Shown here one piece after another: positions 17,423-25,949 of a stretch of 64,000 bases of DNA (the stretch's first letter is position 1; each line of letters opens with the position of its first letter). The notes below the pieces were generated by a model that saw only the letters and a list, made by a program, of their open reading frames with translations, searched no databases and was not told the DNA's origin. This stretch comes from Velocimicrobium porci (GTDB lineage Bacteria > Bacillota > Clostridia > Lachnospirales > Lachnospiraceae): contig NZ_VUMT01000005.1 in the NCBI RefSeq assembly GCF_009696045.1, positions 1-64,000 of the forward strand. The letters run 5' to 3'. The position numbers and the translations under genes were made by a program.

Positions 17423-17644
17423 TTATCCCTGCATCATAGCTTTTAATTTTTCTGCCTGTTTTAATAGAAAAACATATCTTCTTTGAAACGCATTCACTTC
17501 ATAAATGTAACAGTCAATTAAATCTGGATCAATTACGTTTTCAAAGTTTGAATATGCAGAGTCTAATGCTAATTTTGTTTTTTTTATTTCCTCTTGTAAA
17601 AGTTCATGACGGAGTTCTAACGGGGTTTTTTGTTTACGAAACAC
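17423..17644 (-). CDS. YaaL/DUF2508-family protein
   Basis: 73 residues, helical, with ELLQEEIKKTKLALDSAYSNFENVIDPDLIDCYIYEVNA, the pattern of the YaaL (DUF2508) family. In Bacillus yaaL lies next to bofA, and here a BofA-family gene is 200 nt away on the other strand, which supports the call. No biochemical role is known to me. The GAAGGAAGGTATT sequence upstream serves as Shine-Dalgarno. Confidence 0.7.
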   Translation of the reverse strand: MFRKQKTPLELRHELLQEEIKKTKLALDSAYSNFENVIDPDLIDCYIYEVNAFQRRYVFLLKQAEKLKAMMQG

Positions 17645-17845
17645 GTTAATACCTTCCTTCCATATATTGGTGCTATTACTAGTATAGACTGGAAAAAATA
17701 AAACTATTCATAAGTAATCTTAAAAATAAAATTTTTAAGACATATTTTTATAGGGTCTGAATATACATTAAATAAATACAGTAGGACGAGACAAGGCAGA
17801 AAAGCAGTAAGGTATTTATTTAGGAAGAGGAGGTGGAGATAAAGG

Positions 17846-18046
17846 GTGAAATTATTCGAAGAATTGCTAAGTGTGATAGAGCGTATTATATTTGGAATTA
17901 TAGGTGTTTGGGGAGCAAACAAAATTTTAATGGCAGCAGGAATAGGAGGAGTAGGATTAAATGCTGTTACTCTTACTGTATTGGGGATGCTTGGAATGCC
18001 TGGTTATTTTCTTCTCTATGCAGTTAGTATATTCGGTAGAATGTAA
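17846..18046 (+). CDS. bofA: BofA-family membrane protein (pro-sigma-K processing inhibitor family)
   Basis: 66 residues with two hydrophobic segments: FGIIGVWGANKILMAAGIGG and AVTLTVLGMLGMPGYFLLYAV. In Bacillus, BofA holds the SpoIVFB protease inactive during sporulation until the mother cell is ready. The Gly-rich second segment and the conserved NxxT/GxPG features match. The GTG start has GGAGGTGGAGA upstream. It precedes the pilus locus but probably has a separate role in sporulation. Confidence 0.75.
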   Translation: MKLFEELLSVIERIIFGIIGVWGANKILMAAGIGGVGLNAVTLTVLGMLGMPGYFLLYAVSIFGRM

Positions 18047-18213
18047 AGAACAATGAAAAGCAGGTTTTTAGTCTTGTGACTTGTGTATAAAAATTATAAA
18101 AAATCTTGTGAATTTAAGTGGATTGACGGGTAAGGGGTGGGTATGATAAGATTAATCTCACAACAAGATAAGAAAACAATAATAAAAAAGGGGGAGATTG
18201 TGTAAAGGAAATC

Positions 18214-18741
18214 ATGACAATTGGACTTCTTATTGCTGCAACTGTTAGTGATTTGAGGAGTTTTAAGGTGAAGAATTTATATATTATAATTGGTTTTAGT
18301 TTTGGGCTTTTCTTTTTTATAAATTCTCGTTCTTACCAATCGTTTGAGAAAATCCTATTTTGGTTATCAGGAATGATTTTACCGATTCTTTTGCTATGGT
18401 TGTTGTTTCGGTATAAAGTAATAGGTGCAGGAGATATTAAGTTATTTTCTGTAATAGGCGGTTTATATGGTCCGCATTTTGTTATTCGCCATATGATTCT
18501 TGCACTATTCTGTGGTGCATTATTATCTATAATTCATTTTATAAGACGTAAAGATTTTCGATATCGTTTGTCTTATTTCATGTCATTTATTTCAAGACAG
18601 AATTCAGTGAAACAGATTTTGTTTGAACCGATTCCATATTATAAGAAAGACGCAGATGGTTACAGTGCAGTTATACCATTCACATTATCCATTTTAGCAG
18701 GCTATATTCTATGTTATTTAAAGGTATGGCAGAGAGTATAG
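18214..18741 (+). CDS. type IV prepilin peptidase (A24 family)
   Basis: 175 residues, mostly membrane. The two aspartate motifs of the GxGD protease are VSDLRSFKVKN (residues ~10) and GAGDIKL (~73). It lacks the N-terminal methylase domain, as TadV/CpaA-type enzymes do. It should cleave the leader of the Flp pilin encoded at 59652. AAAGGA precedes the ATG. It is the first gene of the pilus cluster; a second A24 peptidase lies at its far end. Confidence 0.88.
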   Translation: MTIGLLIAATVSDLRSFKVKNLYIIIGFSFGLFFFINSRSYQSFEKILFWLSGMILPILLLWLLFRYKVIGAGDIKLFSVIGGLYGPHFVIRHMILALFCGALLSIIHFIRRKDFRYRLSYFMSFISRQNSVKQILFEPIPYYKKDADGYSAVIPFTLSILAGYILCYLKVWQRV

Positions 18742-18765
18742 ATTAAAAAATTAGGAGATGAAAAA

Positions 18766-19773
18766 TTGAGAAAGGGTACTTTAATTTTATATGAAAAAGA
18801 AACAGATTATGCCATAAGATTTATGAATTATTTTAATGAACTGCCAAACTTTATATTTGAAGTCAGAACATTTACGAATTTGCAGGTATTGAATGAGCAT
18901 TTAAATACACATGAAGGAGATGTATTGCTTATAAGTTCCGGCATTTTTCTTGAAGAATGGCAAAGGGAAAAGGTAAGAAAAGTGATTTTGCTGACAGAAA
19001 ATCTAGAAGAAAAGAATGGTGAGAGTCAGGCAATTTATAAATATCAGTCGATGGACAATGTAAAACAACAGTTAATTCAATTATGGGATGAAACGGGTGT
19101 TAAAAAGGAAGAGAAAAACGCAAAACAAAGAATAAAATATATAGCAGTCTGTTCTCCGTTTGGTGGGAGTGGAAAAACTATGTTTTCTCTCGCTTATGGT
19201 CAGGCCAGTGCTAAGAGAAAGAGGACGCTATATATTGGCTTAGAAGCCGTTAAGAGTTTTTCAAAATCAGAAAGAGGCGGAGGCAGTTTTTCTGAACTAT
19301 TATATTTTTTAAAAGAAAAAACAACAGACTTTGATTTTCAGAAGCTTGTGACCCATATTGGAGAACTCGACTGTATTCATTCACCGGATTATTATGGCGA
19401 TTGGTATAGAGTAGAAGAGTCTGATCTTGATTATATGATGGAGCAGTTAGAGAGTCAGACACGATATGAGACGGTTTTATTTGACTTGGGAATATGGAAT
19501 TTTGCGAGTATCTATTTGCTTTCTAAAATGGATAAAATATATATTCCCGAGTGGAGAGCTACTTCTGTTTTTCGGAAAGAAATATATTTAAGAGAAAATT
19601 GGAAACTCGATGGTTATGGAGATTTGGAACTGAGAAAACAGAGTATTAAACTTCCATATGACGAAGAAGTTAATAAAGGAGATTTTAGAATTGAGCGGAT
19701 GCTTAAAACGAAAATGGGGCAGTGGGTATGGAACGTTATCGAGAGCGAATGGATGAGCGAAAAGAACTGCTAA
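18766..19773 (+). CDS. CpaE/TadZ-like ATPase
   Basis: 335 residues. A receiver-like N-terminal domain (~1-110, LILYEKETDYAIRF) is followed by a MinD/ParA-type P-loop (SPFGGSGKTMFSLAYG near 132-147). CpaE/TadZ proteins place the pilus machine at the pole. The TTG start is supported by TAGGAGATG. The downstream cpaF start lies inside its 3' end (46-nt overlap), as expected for coupled translation in Tad operons. Confidence 0.8.
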   Translation: MRKGTLILYEKETDYAIRFMNYFNELPNFIFEVRTFTNLQVLNEHLNTHEGDVLLISSGIFLEEWQREKVRKVILLTENLEEKNGESQAIYKYQSMDNVKQQLIQLWDETGVKKEEKNAKQRIKYIAVCSPFGGSGKTMFSLAYGQASAKRKRTLYIGLEAVKSFSKSERGGGSFSELLYFLKEKTTDFDFQKLVTHIGELDCIHSPDYYGDWYRVEESDLDYMMEQLESQTRYETVLFDLGIWNFASIYLLSKMDKIYIPEWRATSVFRKEIYLRENWKLDGYGDLELRKQSIKLPYDEEVNKGDFRIERMLKTKMGQWVWNVIESEWMSEKNC

Positions 19774-20567
19774 AAAAAGAAATAGTAAAAAAGTTAAGTT
19801 TTTCGAAACAAATAGATGATCAGCAAGTATATGCTGTTTTAGATGAAGTGATAACGGAAGCCGGAAGAAGAGAATATATTTCTTTAGAAGATAAGCAGAC
19901 GTTAAGAAAAGAATTATTTAACAGCTTAAGACGGTTTGACATATTGCAGGAGCTTTTAGACGATGATGAAATAACAGAAATTATGATTAATGGACCAGAG
20001 CATATTTTTATTGAGAAAAAGGGATGTTTGTATCCATGGAATAGAAAATTTGAGTCAAAAGAGCGTCTGGAAGACATTATTCAGCAAATTGTATCAAAGG
20101 CGAATCGAAGCGTAAATGAAGCACATCCAATTGTCGATGCAAGATTGGAGGATGGTTCAAGAATCCATGTCGTATTGCCACCGGTAGCAGTTAATGGTCC
20201 CATTTTAACGATTCGTAAGTTTCCATCAAAGCCAATATCAATGGAGGATTTAATTCGTTATCAATCTATTACAGGCGAAGCAGCTGAATTTTTAAGAAAA
20301 CTTGTTATTAGCCGTTACAATATCTTTATCAGTGGAGGCACTGGTTCGGGAAAAACAACATTTCTAAATGTTTTATCTAATTATATTCCAAAAGAAGAGA
20401 GAGTTATTACAATAGAAGATTCTGCAGAGCTGAATCTTAATGCGATAGAAAATCTGGTTAGTTTAGAAGTAAGAAATGCGAATGTGGAAGGAAAAAATGA
20501 AGTGCAAATTGGTGAATTAATAAAGGCAGCATTCCGGATGCGCCCAGAAGGTGTCAAAATAATATAG
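19728..20567 (+). pseudogene. cpaF/tadA pilus ATPase, 5' part, interrupted by prophage
   Basis: 279 codons of a type II/IV secretion ATPase that powers pilus assembly. LVISRYNIFISGGTGSGKTTF carries Walker A near residue 210; the Asp box is ITIEDSAEL near 235. The frame reads normally to MRP (20544-20546) and then runs into phage DNA, adding GVKII and a stop. The missing last 139 residues lie at 57195-57614. Because the split is exact and the ends join in frame, the gene is reversibly interrupted, not decayed. A truncated protein without its C-terminal part should not power a pilus. Confidence 0.92.
20540..20552. other. attL, left prophage junction
   Basis: Chromosomal cpaF codons ATG CGC CCA meet phage DNA after CCAGA (20544-20548). 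The right junction has TGCGACCAGA. The shared core is TGCG-N-CCAGA, short as is usual for large serine integrases. Confidence 0.85.
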
Positions 20568-20574
20568 AGAAAAT

Positions 20575-22146
20575 CTATAAAACGATTTTCAGATTTTCTC
20601 CATCGTATACACATTCTTTGATTATATCTTTCAACATAGTATTGACCTCTTCATCTGTCATGGCTTCTAATTTCGAAACCATATTGCATATTACCTCATA
20701 TTTAAGGTCAATATTAAGCTCTTCCTGTTTCTGCTTTCTGTCACTCGCAGTAACCTCCCTTAACTCATAATTGAAAGAAGCAAGCTGCTTATCCAATTCC
20801 TCTATTTTCTTGACGATATATTTGGCAGCAGTTGAATCTTGATTGCTGACCAAAATGTTGGTTAAGTTTTCAATTTCTTGGTTGGTTACAAAAATATCTT
20901 TTTCGATATTTTTTTTGCTCCGTGCATTAATAGGTGCTTCCTTTTGTGGGATATATTTCTTGATAAGATTTTTGTCCAGTGAAATTTCTTTCAATGTATC
21001 CAAGACGATGTTATCGAGTAAATGTGTTTGAACGTAACCAACTTGACAATATTCTTTTCCCTGCCGGATCCTTTTATTGCAGTAATAGTGTTTGTACTCT
21101 TTCTGCAAATCTTTATCGTACTTATATTTGTACGACATCATGCACCCACAGGAACACCGTACAATACCAGTGAGAAGCCCAGGACTATGCTTGCGTTTTT
21201 TGTAAGCTAAATTGTGCGTAAATTTAGCTTGTATTTCAAGCCACGTCTTAGAATCAATCAAAGGTTCGTGAAGTCCTACGGATACATACCAATTTTCAGG
21301 ATTGTTATTTTTATGAGGACTTTTTTTGCCGCCCTTGGTTCGACCATACACAATTAGACCATGTGTACCATCGAATTTTTCTATAGGAACAGCCATAATA
21401 CAGCCTTTGTCTGCGAAAAATTTATATGTTTCCTTATCCGCAGCTACATAGTGCGGATTTGATAATATGTTATAAATCTGTGTAATGGAAAAGAAGAATC
21501 CATTATACGACTTTATATTATGTCGTTTAAAATATGCTTCCATTCCACTGAGACTTATATCATTATTTAAAAAGACCTCACAGACCATCTTGTAAAACGG
21601 ATAAGTTTCCTCATCCTTTTCGATGGTGGTATGCTCCTTTCCATCAATAAGAATCTTTTTTCGTTTATATCCTATGGGCGGATTACCACCAGCCCATTTT
21701 CCACTTTTGGCAAGTTCAATCATGTTGTCCTTGACACGTTCTGCAATGGTTTCCCGCTCCATCTGAGCGAAAACAGAACTTATATACATCATTGCCCGAC
21801 CTAATGGGGTAGAAGTGTCAATTTGTTCCTTGAGCGAAACGAAAGCAACATTGTGCTTTTGCAAAAAATCAAATGTATTAGAAAAATCTTTCACATCCCT
21901 GCTGATCCGGTCGATTTTATAACAAATAAGAACATCAATTTTCTGTTCTTTGATATCTTCTAGCAATGCTGTAAAAGCTGGACGATTTATATTTGCTCCA
22001 GTGTATCCCTCATCTGTATATTCTACAATAGATTCTACCTCATAGTGAGTTTTTGCATAGTCAACGCACAACTTATATTGTGCTTCGACAGAATCAGATT
22101 TGTCAGAATATACAGATTTCCTAGTGTAGATTGCAATATGTGACAT
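20575..22146 (-). CDS. int: large serine integrase
   Basis: 523 residues. The resolvase domain begins YTRKS (catalytic Ser11) and contains YKIDRISRDVKDF and the helix-E region AQMERETIAERVKDNM. The recombinase domain follows (GNPPIGYKRKK). Next come the zinc-ribbon (CSCGC ... YYCNKRIRQGKEYC) and a C-terminal coiled coil near 400-470. These enzymes recombine attP with attB using a 2-bp crossover and need a directionality factor for excision. It reads inward from attL, 8 nt from the interrupted cpaF stop. The site matches: the insertion point is the cpaF codons for MRPD. Confidence 0.93.
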   Translation of the reverse strand: MSHIAIYTRKSVYSDKSDSVEAQYKLCVDYAKTHYEVESIVEYTDEGYTGANINRPAFTALLEDIKEQKIDVLICYKIDRISRDVKDFSNTFDFLQKHNVAFVSLKEQIDTSTPLGRAMMYISSVFAQMERETIAERVKDNMIELAKSGKWAGGNPPIGYKRKKILIDGKEHTTIEKDEETYPFYKMVCEVFLNNDISLSGMEAYFKRHNIKSYNGFFFSITQIYNILSNPHYVAADKETYKFFADKGCIMAVPIEKFDGTHGLIVYGRTKGGKKSPHKNNNPENWYVSVGLHEPLIDSKTWLEIQAKFTHNLAYKKRKHSPGLLTGIVRCSCGCMMSYKYKYDKDLQKEYKHYYCNKRIRQGKEYCQVGYVQTHLLDNIVLDTLKEISLDKNLIKKYIPQKEAPINARSKKNIEKDIFVTNQEIENLTNILVSNQDSTAAKYIVKKIEELDKQLASFNYELREVTASDRKQKQEELNIDLKYEVICNMVSKLEAMTDEEVNTMLKDIIKECVYDGENLKIVL

Positions 22147-22209
22147 ATTTGACTCCTTTCTTAAAAGAACCGCCCACAGAGGGGCGGTAAATAATAATCT
22201 GCAAACAAT

Positions 22210-22620
22210 TTAATGATGTTGTTCCAAGCCAAGATAACTAATAAGACCATCTTGGAGAATTTTTGAAAAATTGACATTTGCCTGCTCGGCTTTATAGTTC
22301 AGCCAGCTTGGCAATGTTACATTTTTTCTGACTGTTCGATTATCAATCATACGACGATAATCAGAAAAATCAATATCAACGAAAGAAACTAGGGAATCAC
22401 CTTCGCTGGAAAAATTACTTTCTTTTTTTATATCTTTTGTTGGTTTAGGTATTTCTAGTCCTTGGTCTTCAAGGGTAATTCCTTTTAGACCAATGCTGTC
22501 CCTTGCCATAGAGATAGCATCAGCCATATCGGTTCCTTCTGTTTGGATATCCAAAACAGGAACATCCACTAGAACACAATCAGCAGTTTGCGTAAAAATA
22601 ACAGGGTATACATATTTCAT
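22210..22620 (-). CDS. hicB: HicB-family antitoxin
   Basis: 136 residues. The N-terminal partial RNase H-like fold has YPVIFTQTADCVLVDVPVLDIQTEG and AISMARDSIGLKG, typical of HicB. The C terminus (VRKNVTLPSWLNYKAEQANVNFSKILQDGL) is a ribbon-helix-helix-type DNA-binding part. It neutralises HicA and should repress the shared promoter. A GTG at 22629 is in frame, but GGAG lies 8 nt before the ATG at 22620. It is the second gene of hicA-hicB. Confidence 0.88.
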   Translation of the reverse strand: MKYVYPVIFTQTADCVLVDVPVLDIQTEGTDMADAISMARDSIGLKGITLEDQGLEIPKPTKDIKKESNFSSEGDSLVSFVDIDFSDYRRMIDNRTVRKNVTLPSWLNYKAEQANVNFSKILQDGLISYLGLEQHH

Positions 22621-22666
22621 AAATAACACTCCTTTTTCTATCTATATTATTTAGGACCAGGGGCTG

Positions 22667-22837
22667 TTATAAGCCCCATTTCCTAAGTATGTGTTTTGCA
22701 AGTTGTTCATTTACTTCTTTGTGTCTTGGGATTTCTTCTAAATCATTCCCTCTTATATAGATATCATGCTTTGAGCCGTGTCTATAAAATTCAAAACCGA
22801 CACTTTGAAGTTTTTTTATCAATTCTCGTTGCTTCAT
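22667..22837 (-). CDS. hicA: HicA-family mRNA interferase toxin
   Basis: 56 residues with the double-stranded-RNA-binding-like HicA fold: KKLQSVGFEFYRHGSKHDIYIRG contains the catalytic His (GSKHDIY). It cleaves mRNA in a ribosome-independent way when HicB is lost. The start at 22837 has TAAGGAGGAG just upstream; an upstream in-frame start exists at 22867 but lacks support. Placed beside the integrase, the pair probably stabilises the prophage or acts in exclusion. Confidence 0.9.
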   Translation of the reverse strand: MKQRELIKKLQSVGFEFYRHGSKHDIYIRGNDLEEIPRHKEVNEQLAKHILRKWGL

Positions 22838-22858
22838 TTTACTCCTCCTTATACTTAT

Positions 22859-22887
22859 ATTATACACATTTAATACGCATAAGTCAA
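22859..22887 (-). promoter_or_regulatory. promoter of hicAB
   Basis: On the complementary strand TTGACT, 17 nt and TATAAT read toward hicA; the -10 lies about 22 nt before its start codon. Confidence 0.75.
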
Positions 22888-22968
22888 GGGGAAATAATAC
22901 AAAAATGGGAAAAGATACCGCAAGACATATACATTATTTTTTATTATCCTATTATACAGGAGGCTAAA

Positions 22969-23214
22969 ATGGAAATATATATTTATCAGGCTAGAGAAAC
23001 AATGGGAAACAAGTATATAAGTTTAAGGGAATTACAAGAACGTACAGGAATTTCCAGAAATCGAATACAAGAAATTGAAACGGGAAAAAAATCGCCAAAA
23101 CTGGATGAATTAGAAAGAATTTGCGAAGCATTGGGAGTATATATGGAAGATTTGTACTATAGTGAAAAAAGCGTAAACCTTTATTATAGTAAATTTTCAA
23201 ATAAAAAGAAATAA
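22969..23214 (+). CDS. XRE-family helix-turn-helix regulator
   Basis: 81 residues. The HTH is SLRELQERTGISRNRIQEIETGKKSPKLDELERICEALGV (about 18-57), a Cro/C1-type fold. ACAGGAGGCTAAA precedes the ATG. It reads away from hicA and is the only gene besides the small downstream frame on this strand before the repressor region. Probably a second phage regulator; its operator is unknown. Confidence 0.8.
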   Translation: MEIYIYQARETMGNKYISLRELQERTGISRNRIQEIETGKKSPKLDELERICEALGVYMEDLYYSEKSVNLYYSKFSNKKK

Positions 23215-23419
23215 CTTTTTATATTTGTCCTTATATGAGGACAAATAGTGGTAAAGTATGGAATTATTAGGAATATGTGGTAAGATATATAAAAATAAAG
23301 GAAAGGGAGGTAAGCATATAATGGGAAAAAGAGGCAGTAATTGAATTGTTAAAGTGTATGGGAGAAAACAAAATAAAAAATGAAAGTAATTTTCTCCCAA
23401 GAGTATACGGGAGGATAAA

Positions 23420-23539
23420 ATGGATAAAAAAATTAAAAAAGAAATCATACAAATAATAACCGAAAGCCAAGACCTCTATTATTTAGTTGCAGTACTTTCG
23501 TTTGCAAAAAAATTTCCACAAAAAAAGAGAGTTCACTGA
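23420..23539 (+). CDS. 39-residue peptide of unknown function
   Basis: ATG after GGGAGGATAAA. The product begins MDKKIKKEIIQIITESQ and is helical with a basic C terminus (KKFPQKKRVH). The stop falls within a terminator stem. Small helical phage products of this kind often follow an XRE gene, but I recognise no family. Confidence 0.5.
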   Translation: MDKKIKKEIIQIITESQDLYYLVAVLSFAKKFPQKKRVH

Positions 23540-23549
23540 CTCTCTTTTT
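23522..23549. terminator. bidirectional terminator
   Basis: AAAAAGAGAGT-TCACTG-ACTCTCTTTTT, an 11-bp perfect stem with A and T tracts, between the 39-residue gene and the convergent HIRAN gene. Confidence 0.85.
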
Positions 23550-23553
23550 ATCG

Positions 23554-24171
23554 TTAAACAATACATTCATCGTATTGAGGTGATGAACTGTCTAATATAT
23601 GTAATGATACTTTTGCATATATTATAGTTTTATTTTTATCATTTTCAAAATCACCAATTTCTTCTATATATGCAACCCTTTTATGAAACGCATAATTATC
23701 ACCAATTTCTTCTGCTATATAAGCAGGAACACAGCCTATATCATATTTGCACCATCCATCAACCACTAAAAGGTAAGCAGGCTTTCCTTGATACAAAAAC
23801 TTTTCAACTCTTAGTTTTTCTCCTGCCAAACAAGTTTCGAGAATTTCTTGCCGTTTGGTGCTTTTGTCAAGTTTACATTTATGTGTTACACCAACTACAT
23901 TAAATTTATATTTTTTAATAATTTTTTCTGATTCGGTTTCAGCTGGGACATTTGGTTTTTGAGTAGAAAGACTTTCCCCTTTTGTGTCAGATTTCTCTGA
24001 ATAAAAGAAATCAATAACAAAAAGAAAAATAATAGAACCAATGACGGATTTTAAAATAAAATCAAGGAATGAGGTTGACGAAAAAAATGCACAAATACTA
24101 GTAAAAATAATACATATAATATCTCTAAGGCATATAGTAAATTTGTTCTTACGTTTTCTAAATAATTTCAC
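23554..24171 (-). CDS. membrane protein with HIRAN-like domain
   Basis: 205 residues. Two hydrophobic segments near the N terminus (about residues 12-30 and 33-52) are followed by a linker rich in Ser/Lys/Pro. The C-terminal ~100 residues look like a HIRAN domain: FNVVGVTHKCKL, LLVVDGWCKYDIGCVPAYIAEEIG. HIRAN domains bind DNA 3' ends in helicases such as HLTF, but many stand-alone bacterial and phage forms have unknown roles. It lies between the XRE gene and the repressor, in the lysogeny region, so it may be expressed in the prophage state. Confidence 0.6.
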   Translation of the reverse strand: MKLFRKRKNKFTICLRDIICIIFTSICAFFSSTSFLDFILKSVIGSIIFLFVIDFFYSEKSDTKGESLSTQKPNVPAETESEKIIKKYKFNVVGVTHKCKLDKSTKRQEILETCLAGEKLRVEKFLYQGKPAYLLVVDGWCKYDIGCVPAYIAEEIGDNYAFHKRVAYIEEIGDFENDKNKTIIYAKVSLHILDSSSPQYDECIV

Positions 24172-24260
24172 AATGAAAACCCTCCCATATGATTAATTAG
24201 GGATACACCCTATTACTAATATAGCATATTAGGAGTGAAACGTAAATAAAAAAGAGAGGT

Positions 24261-24662
24261 TTAACTCTCTTTTTCATCAACTCTCTTTTTAAGCTCTTCC
24301 AAATACTTCAAACCGAATTCAAGAAGAACTTCCCGATTAGTATTGGTTAATTTTCCATAAACCTCAACAAATGCTTCGAATAGAGGGTCACGCTCTCCTA
24401 ATAAAATAGCTGATTTTGCTACAATATCGTTTTCAGGAGTTTCATTAAACATATCTCCGTTTCCGGTACGAAGCCAAAGTTCGTTTACATCAAATTTCTG
24501 GCAGATATATTCCAGCAATCTTTCGCTGGGGAGTCTATCGCCAGATATTAATTGACTAACATAAGGCTGACTAATCTTCATTTTTTTTGCGAACGAGGTT
24601 TTTGTAATGCCTAACGTATCAATAATTTTCTTGATACGTTCACCTATAGTTTCATCAACCAT
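24261..24662 (-). CDS. CI-like phage repressor, XRE family
   Basis: 133 residues. N-terminal HTH (TKTSFAKKMKISQPYVSQLISGDRLPSERLLEYICQKF) and a short C-terminal part that lacks the LexA/CI self-cleavage peptidase domain, so induction must differ from lambda. It faces the early genes across a region with three matching operators and two good promoters. I infer that it maintains lysogeny by shutting the rightward promoter at 24746-24774. Confidence 0.85.
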   Translation of the reverse strand: MVDETIGERIKKIIDTLGITKTSFAKKMKISQPYVSQLISGDRLPSERLLEYICQKFDVNELWLRTGNGDMFNETPENDIVAKSAILLGERDPLFEAFVEVYGKLTNTNREVLLEFGLKYLEELKKRVDEKES

Positions 24663-24684
24663 TATTTATCCCTCCTTTTTTTGA

Positions 24685-24787
24685 ATTATAGCAATAGTAG
24701 CACTAGGTGTCAATAAAAAAATATAGCTAAGCTATAGAAAATGTATTGACAACATAGCAAAGCTATGTTAAAGTATAGCTAAGCTAA
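24685..24787. promoter_or_regulatory. lysogeny switch: divergent promoters with three operators
   Basis: Rightward promoter: TTGACA (24746-24751), 17 nt, TAAAGT (24769-24774). Leftward promoter for the repressor: TTGACA on the complementary strand (24709-24714), 18 nt, TATAAT (24685-24690). Operators ATAGCTAAGCTAT (24723-24735), ATAGCAAAGCTAT (24754-24766, inside the rightward spacer) and ATAGCTAAGCTAA (24775-24787) share the dyad ATAGCWAAGCTAT. Confidence 0.85.
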
Positions 24788-24815
24788 TAAAGATTATAGC
24801 AAAGGAGATGATAGA

Positions 24816-24989
24816 ATGAGCATAAAACAGGAAGAACTAGAAAAAATCGCTTTTATATACATGAATATCTCAAATGAAAAGAGAAATTTATGGATGTCGA
24901 ACGGAAATATCCTGCTTGCAAGTCAGCAAGCAGAAGAAAAGCAAAAAGCAAAAAAGGCAGCAGAAGAGATATTAGAAAAAACAACATAA
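24816..24989 (+). CDS. first early gene, 57 residues, unknown
   Basis: ATG after AAAGGAGATGATAGA, directly behind the rightward promoter. The product MSIKQEELEKIAFIYMNISN... ends in a Lys/Ala/Glu-rich helix. I do not recognise it. In this position small antirepressor-like or excision proteins are common, but nothing in the sequence shows that role. Confidence 0.55.
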   Translation: MSIKQEELEKIAFIYMNISNEKRNLWMSNGNILLASQQAEEKQKAKKAAEEILEKTT

Positions 24990-25012
24990 AGAAAATAAGA
25001 AGAGGTGAAAAA

Positions 25013-25165
25013 ATGCCAAGAAAACAAAAACAAGTAAATCGTATCTTAGAGATACGAACACCAAATATAGAAACAAAGTGGACGGAAGTACTACTTAAAC
25101 ACAAGGGAGCAGAAATAGAACGCAGATACCAAGAAGCGTTAAAAAAACAACAAGCACAAGCATAG
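25013..25165 (+). CDS. small basic early protein, 50 residues
   Basis: The start at 25013 follows AGAGGTGAAAAA. The product MPRKQKQVNRILEIRTPNIETK... is basic and helical toward the C terminus (ERRYQEALKKQQAQA). A longer frame reaches back to 24890, but overlaps the preceding gene and lacks a ribosome site. Function unknown. Confidence 0.5.
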   Translation: MPRKQKQVNRILEIRTPNIETKWTEVLLKHKGAEIERRYQEALKKQQAQA

Positions 25166-25174
25166 GAGAAGAAA

Positions 25175-25459
25175 ATGGAAGAAATGATAAAAAAGATAAC
25201 GCAAATAAAAAACGGTTCAATTGAAACCAAAAGATGTTGGTTGAAGTTTAACAAAATAAGGAAAACTGATTATGGGTTTTTAATTTTTCAAGCTTCCAAC
25301 GCTGCTGGGGAAGTAGCAGTAATGATTGGAGAAATAATAGAGATTATCTTCAATCAAAACAAAGAAAAATATCGTGATGAGAAATATAAAATCACAATAA
25401 GAACAGAAAGTATGGATTATGATATATTCACAGATGATAATCCAGAAATTTTTAAATAA
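25175..25459 (+). CDS. early protein of 94 residues, unknown
   Basis: AGGAGAAGAAA precedes the ATG. The product has mixed alpha/beta character (KRCWLKFNKIRKTDYGFLIFQASNAAGEVAVMIG) and acidic ends. Not recognised. Its last codons lie in the first copy of a 43-nt direct repeat (25448-25490). Confidence 0.5.
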   Translation: MEEMIKKITQIKNGSIETKRCWLKFNKIRKTDYGFLIFQASNAAGEVAVMIGEIIEIIFNQNKEKYRDEKYKITIRTESMDYDIFTDDNPEIFK

Positions 25460-25490
25460 ATACCTATCCCCAGGGATAGGGGGAGAAAGA
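25448..25490. repeat. direct repeat copy 1 with CCTATCCCC hairpin
   Basis: About 43 nt that recur at 25950-25992 with only a few differences. The core CCTATCCCC-AGGGATAGG can fold into a hairpin and ends in GGGGAGAAAGA, usable as a Shine-Dalgarno. Confidence 0.8.
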
Positions 25491-25539
25491 TTCTTGTACC
25501 CCCCCCAGACAAACAGCCTAAGGATAAGGAGGGATAGAG

Positions 25540-25743
25540 ATGGATATCGTAAAAATTATTGCAGATGGAAGAGAGAAAAATAAGAATGATAAGGAAATCA
25601 TTCAAAAAATAAACAAGGAGTTGTTGGAAAGATTAAAAAATATGGATTTAAAAGATTTTTCTGGTACAGTGAAAGAAATTTCAATCAATCCAACAACTGC
25701 AAATTATCAAATTTTACTCGAAGTTAGTCCTAGCGAAATCTAA
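25540..25743 (+). CDS. early protein of 67 residues, unknown
   Basis: ATG after AAGGAGGGATAGAG. The product MDIVKIIADGREKNKNDKEI... is helical first, then beta-like (VKEISINPTTANYQILLEVSPSEI). Not recognised. It lies between the two copies of the direct repeat and overlaps the convergent frame at 25714-25932 by 30 nt. Confidence 0.45.
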   Translation: MDIVKIIADGREKNKNDKEIIQKINKELLERLKNMDLKDFSGTVKEISINPTTANYQILLEVSPSEI

Positions 25744-25932
25744 ACCTTTTTGAGTAAGTTTAAACCAAATAATAATATCATCTGAAATTATAGTGTTTTT
25801 TACTATATTTAATGTATTTTGATATAAGTTATCTGAATACACCTCAATATAATCATCATTTTGAAGTGATTCAGCCGCAGTTAGAGAGTGCATAAGCATA
25901 TCTCCATTTTGGGGAAGAAACTTACATTCCAA
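25714..25932 (-). CDS. possible complementary-strand protein of 72 residues
   Basis: The only complementary-strand frame inside the early region: MECKFLPQNGDMLMHSLTAAESLQ... KLTQKGLDFARTNFE. The C-terminal LTQKGLDFA resembles the end of winged-helix proteins. GGAG precedes an internal ATG (near 25893), while 25932 has only a weak site. It opposes the early transcription and overlaps its neighbour, so it may be a lysogenic gene or a chance frame. Confidence 0.35.
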   Translation of the reverse strand: MECKFLPQNGDMLMHSLTAAESLQNDDYIEVYSDNLYQNTLNIVKNTIISDDIIIWFKLTQKGLDFARTNFE

Positions 25933-25949
25933 TTTAATTCAAATATAAG

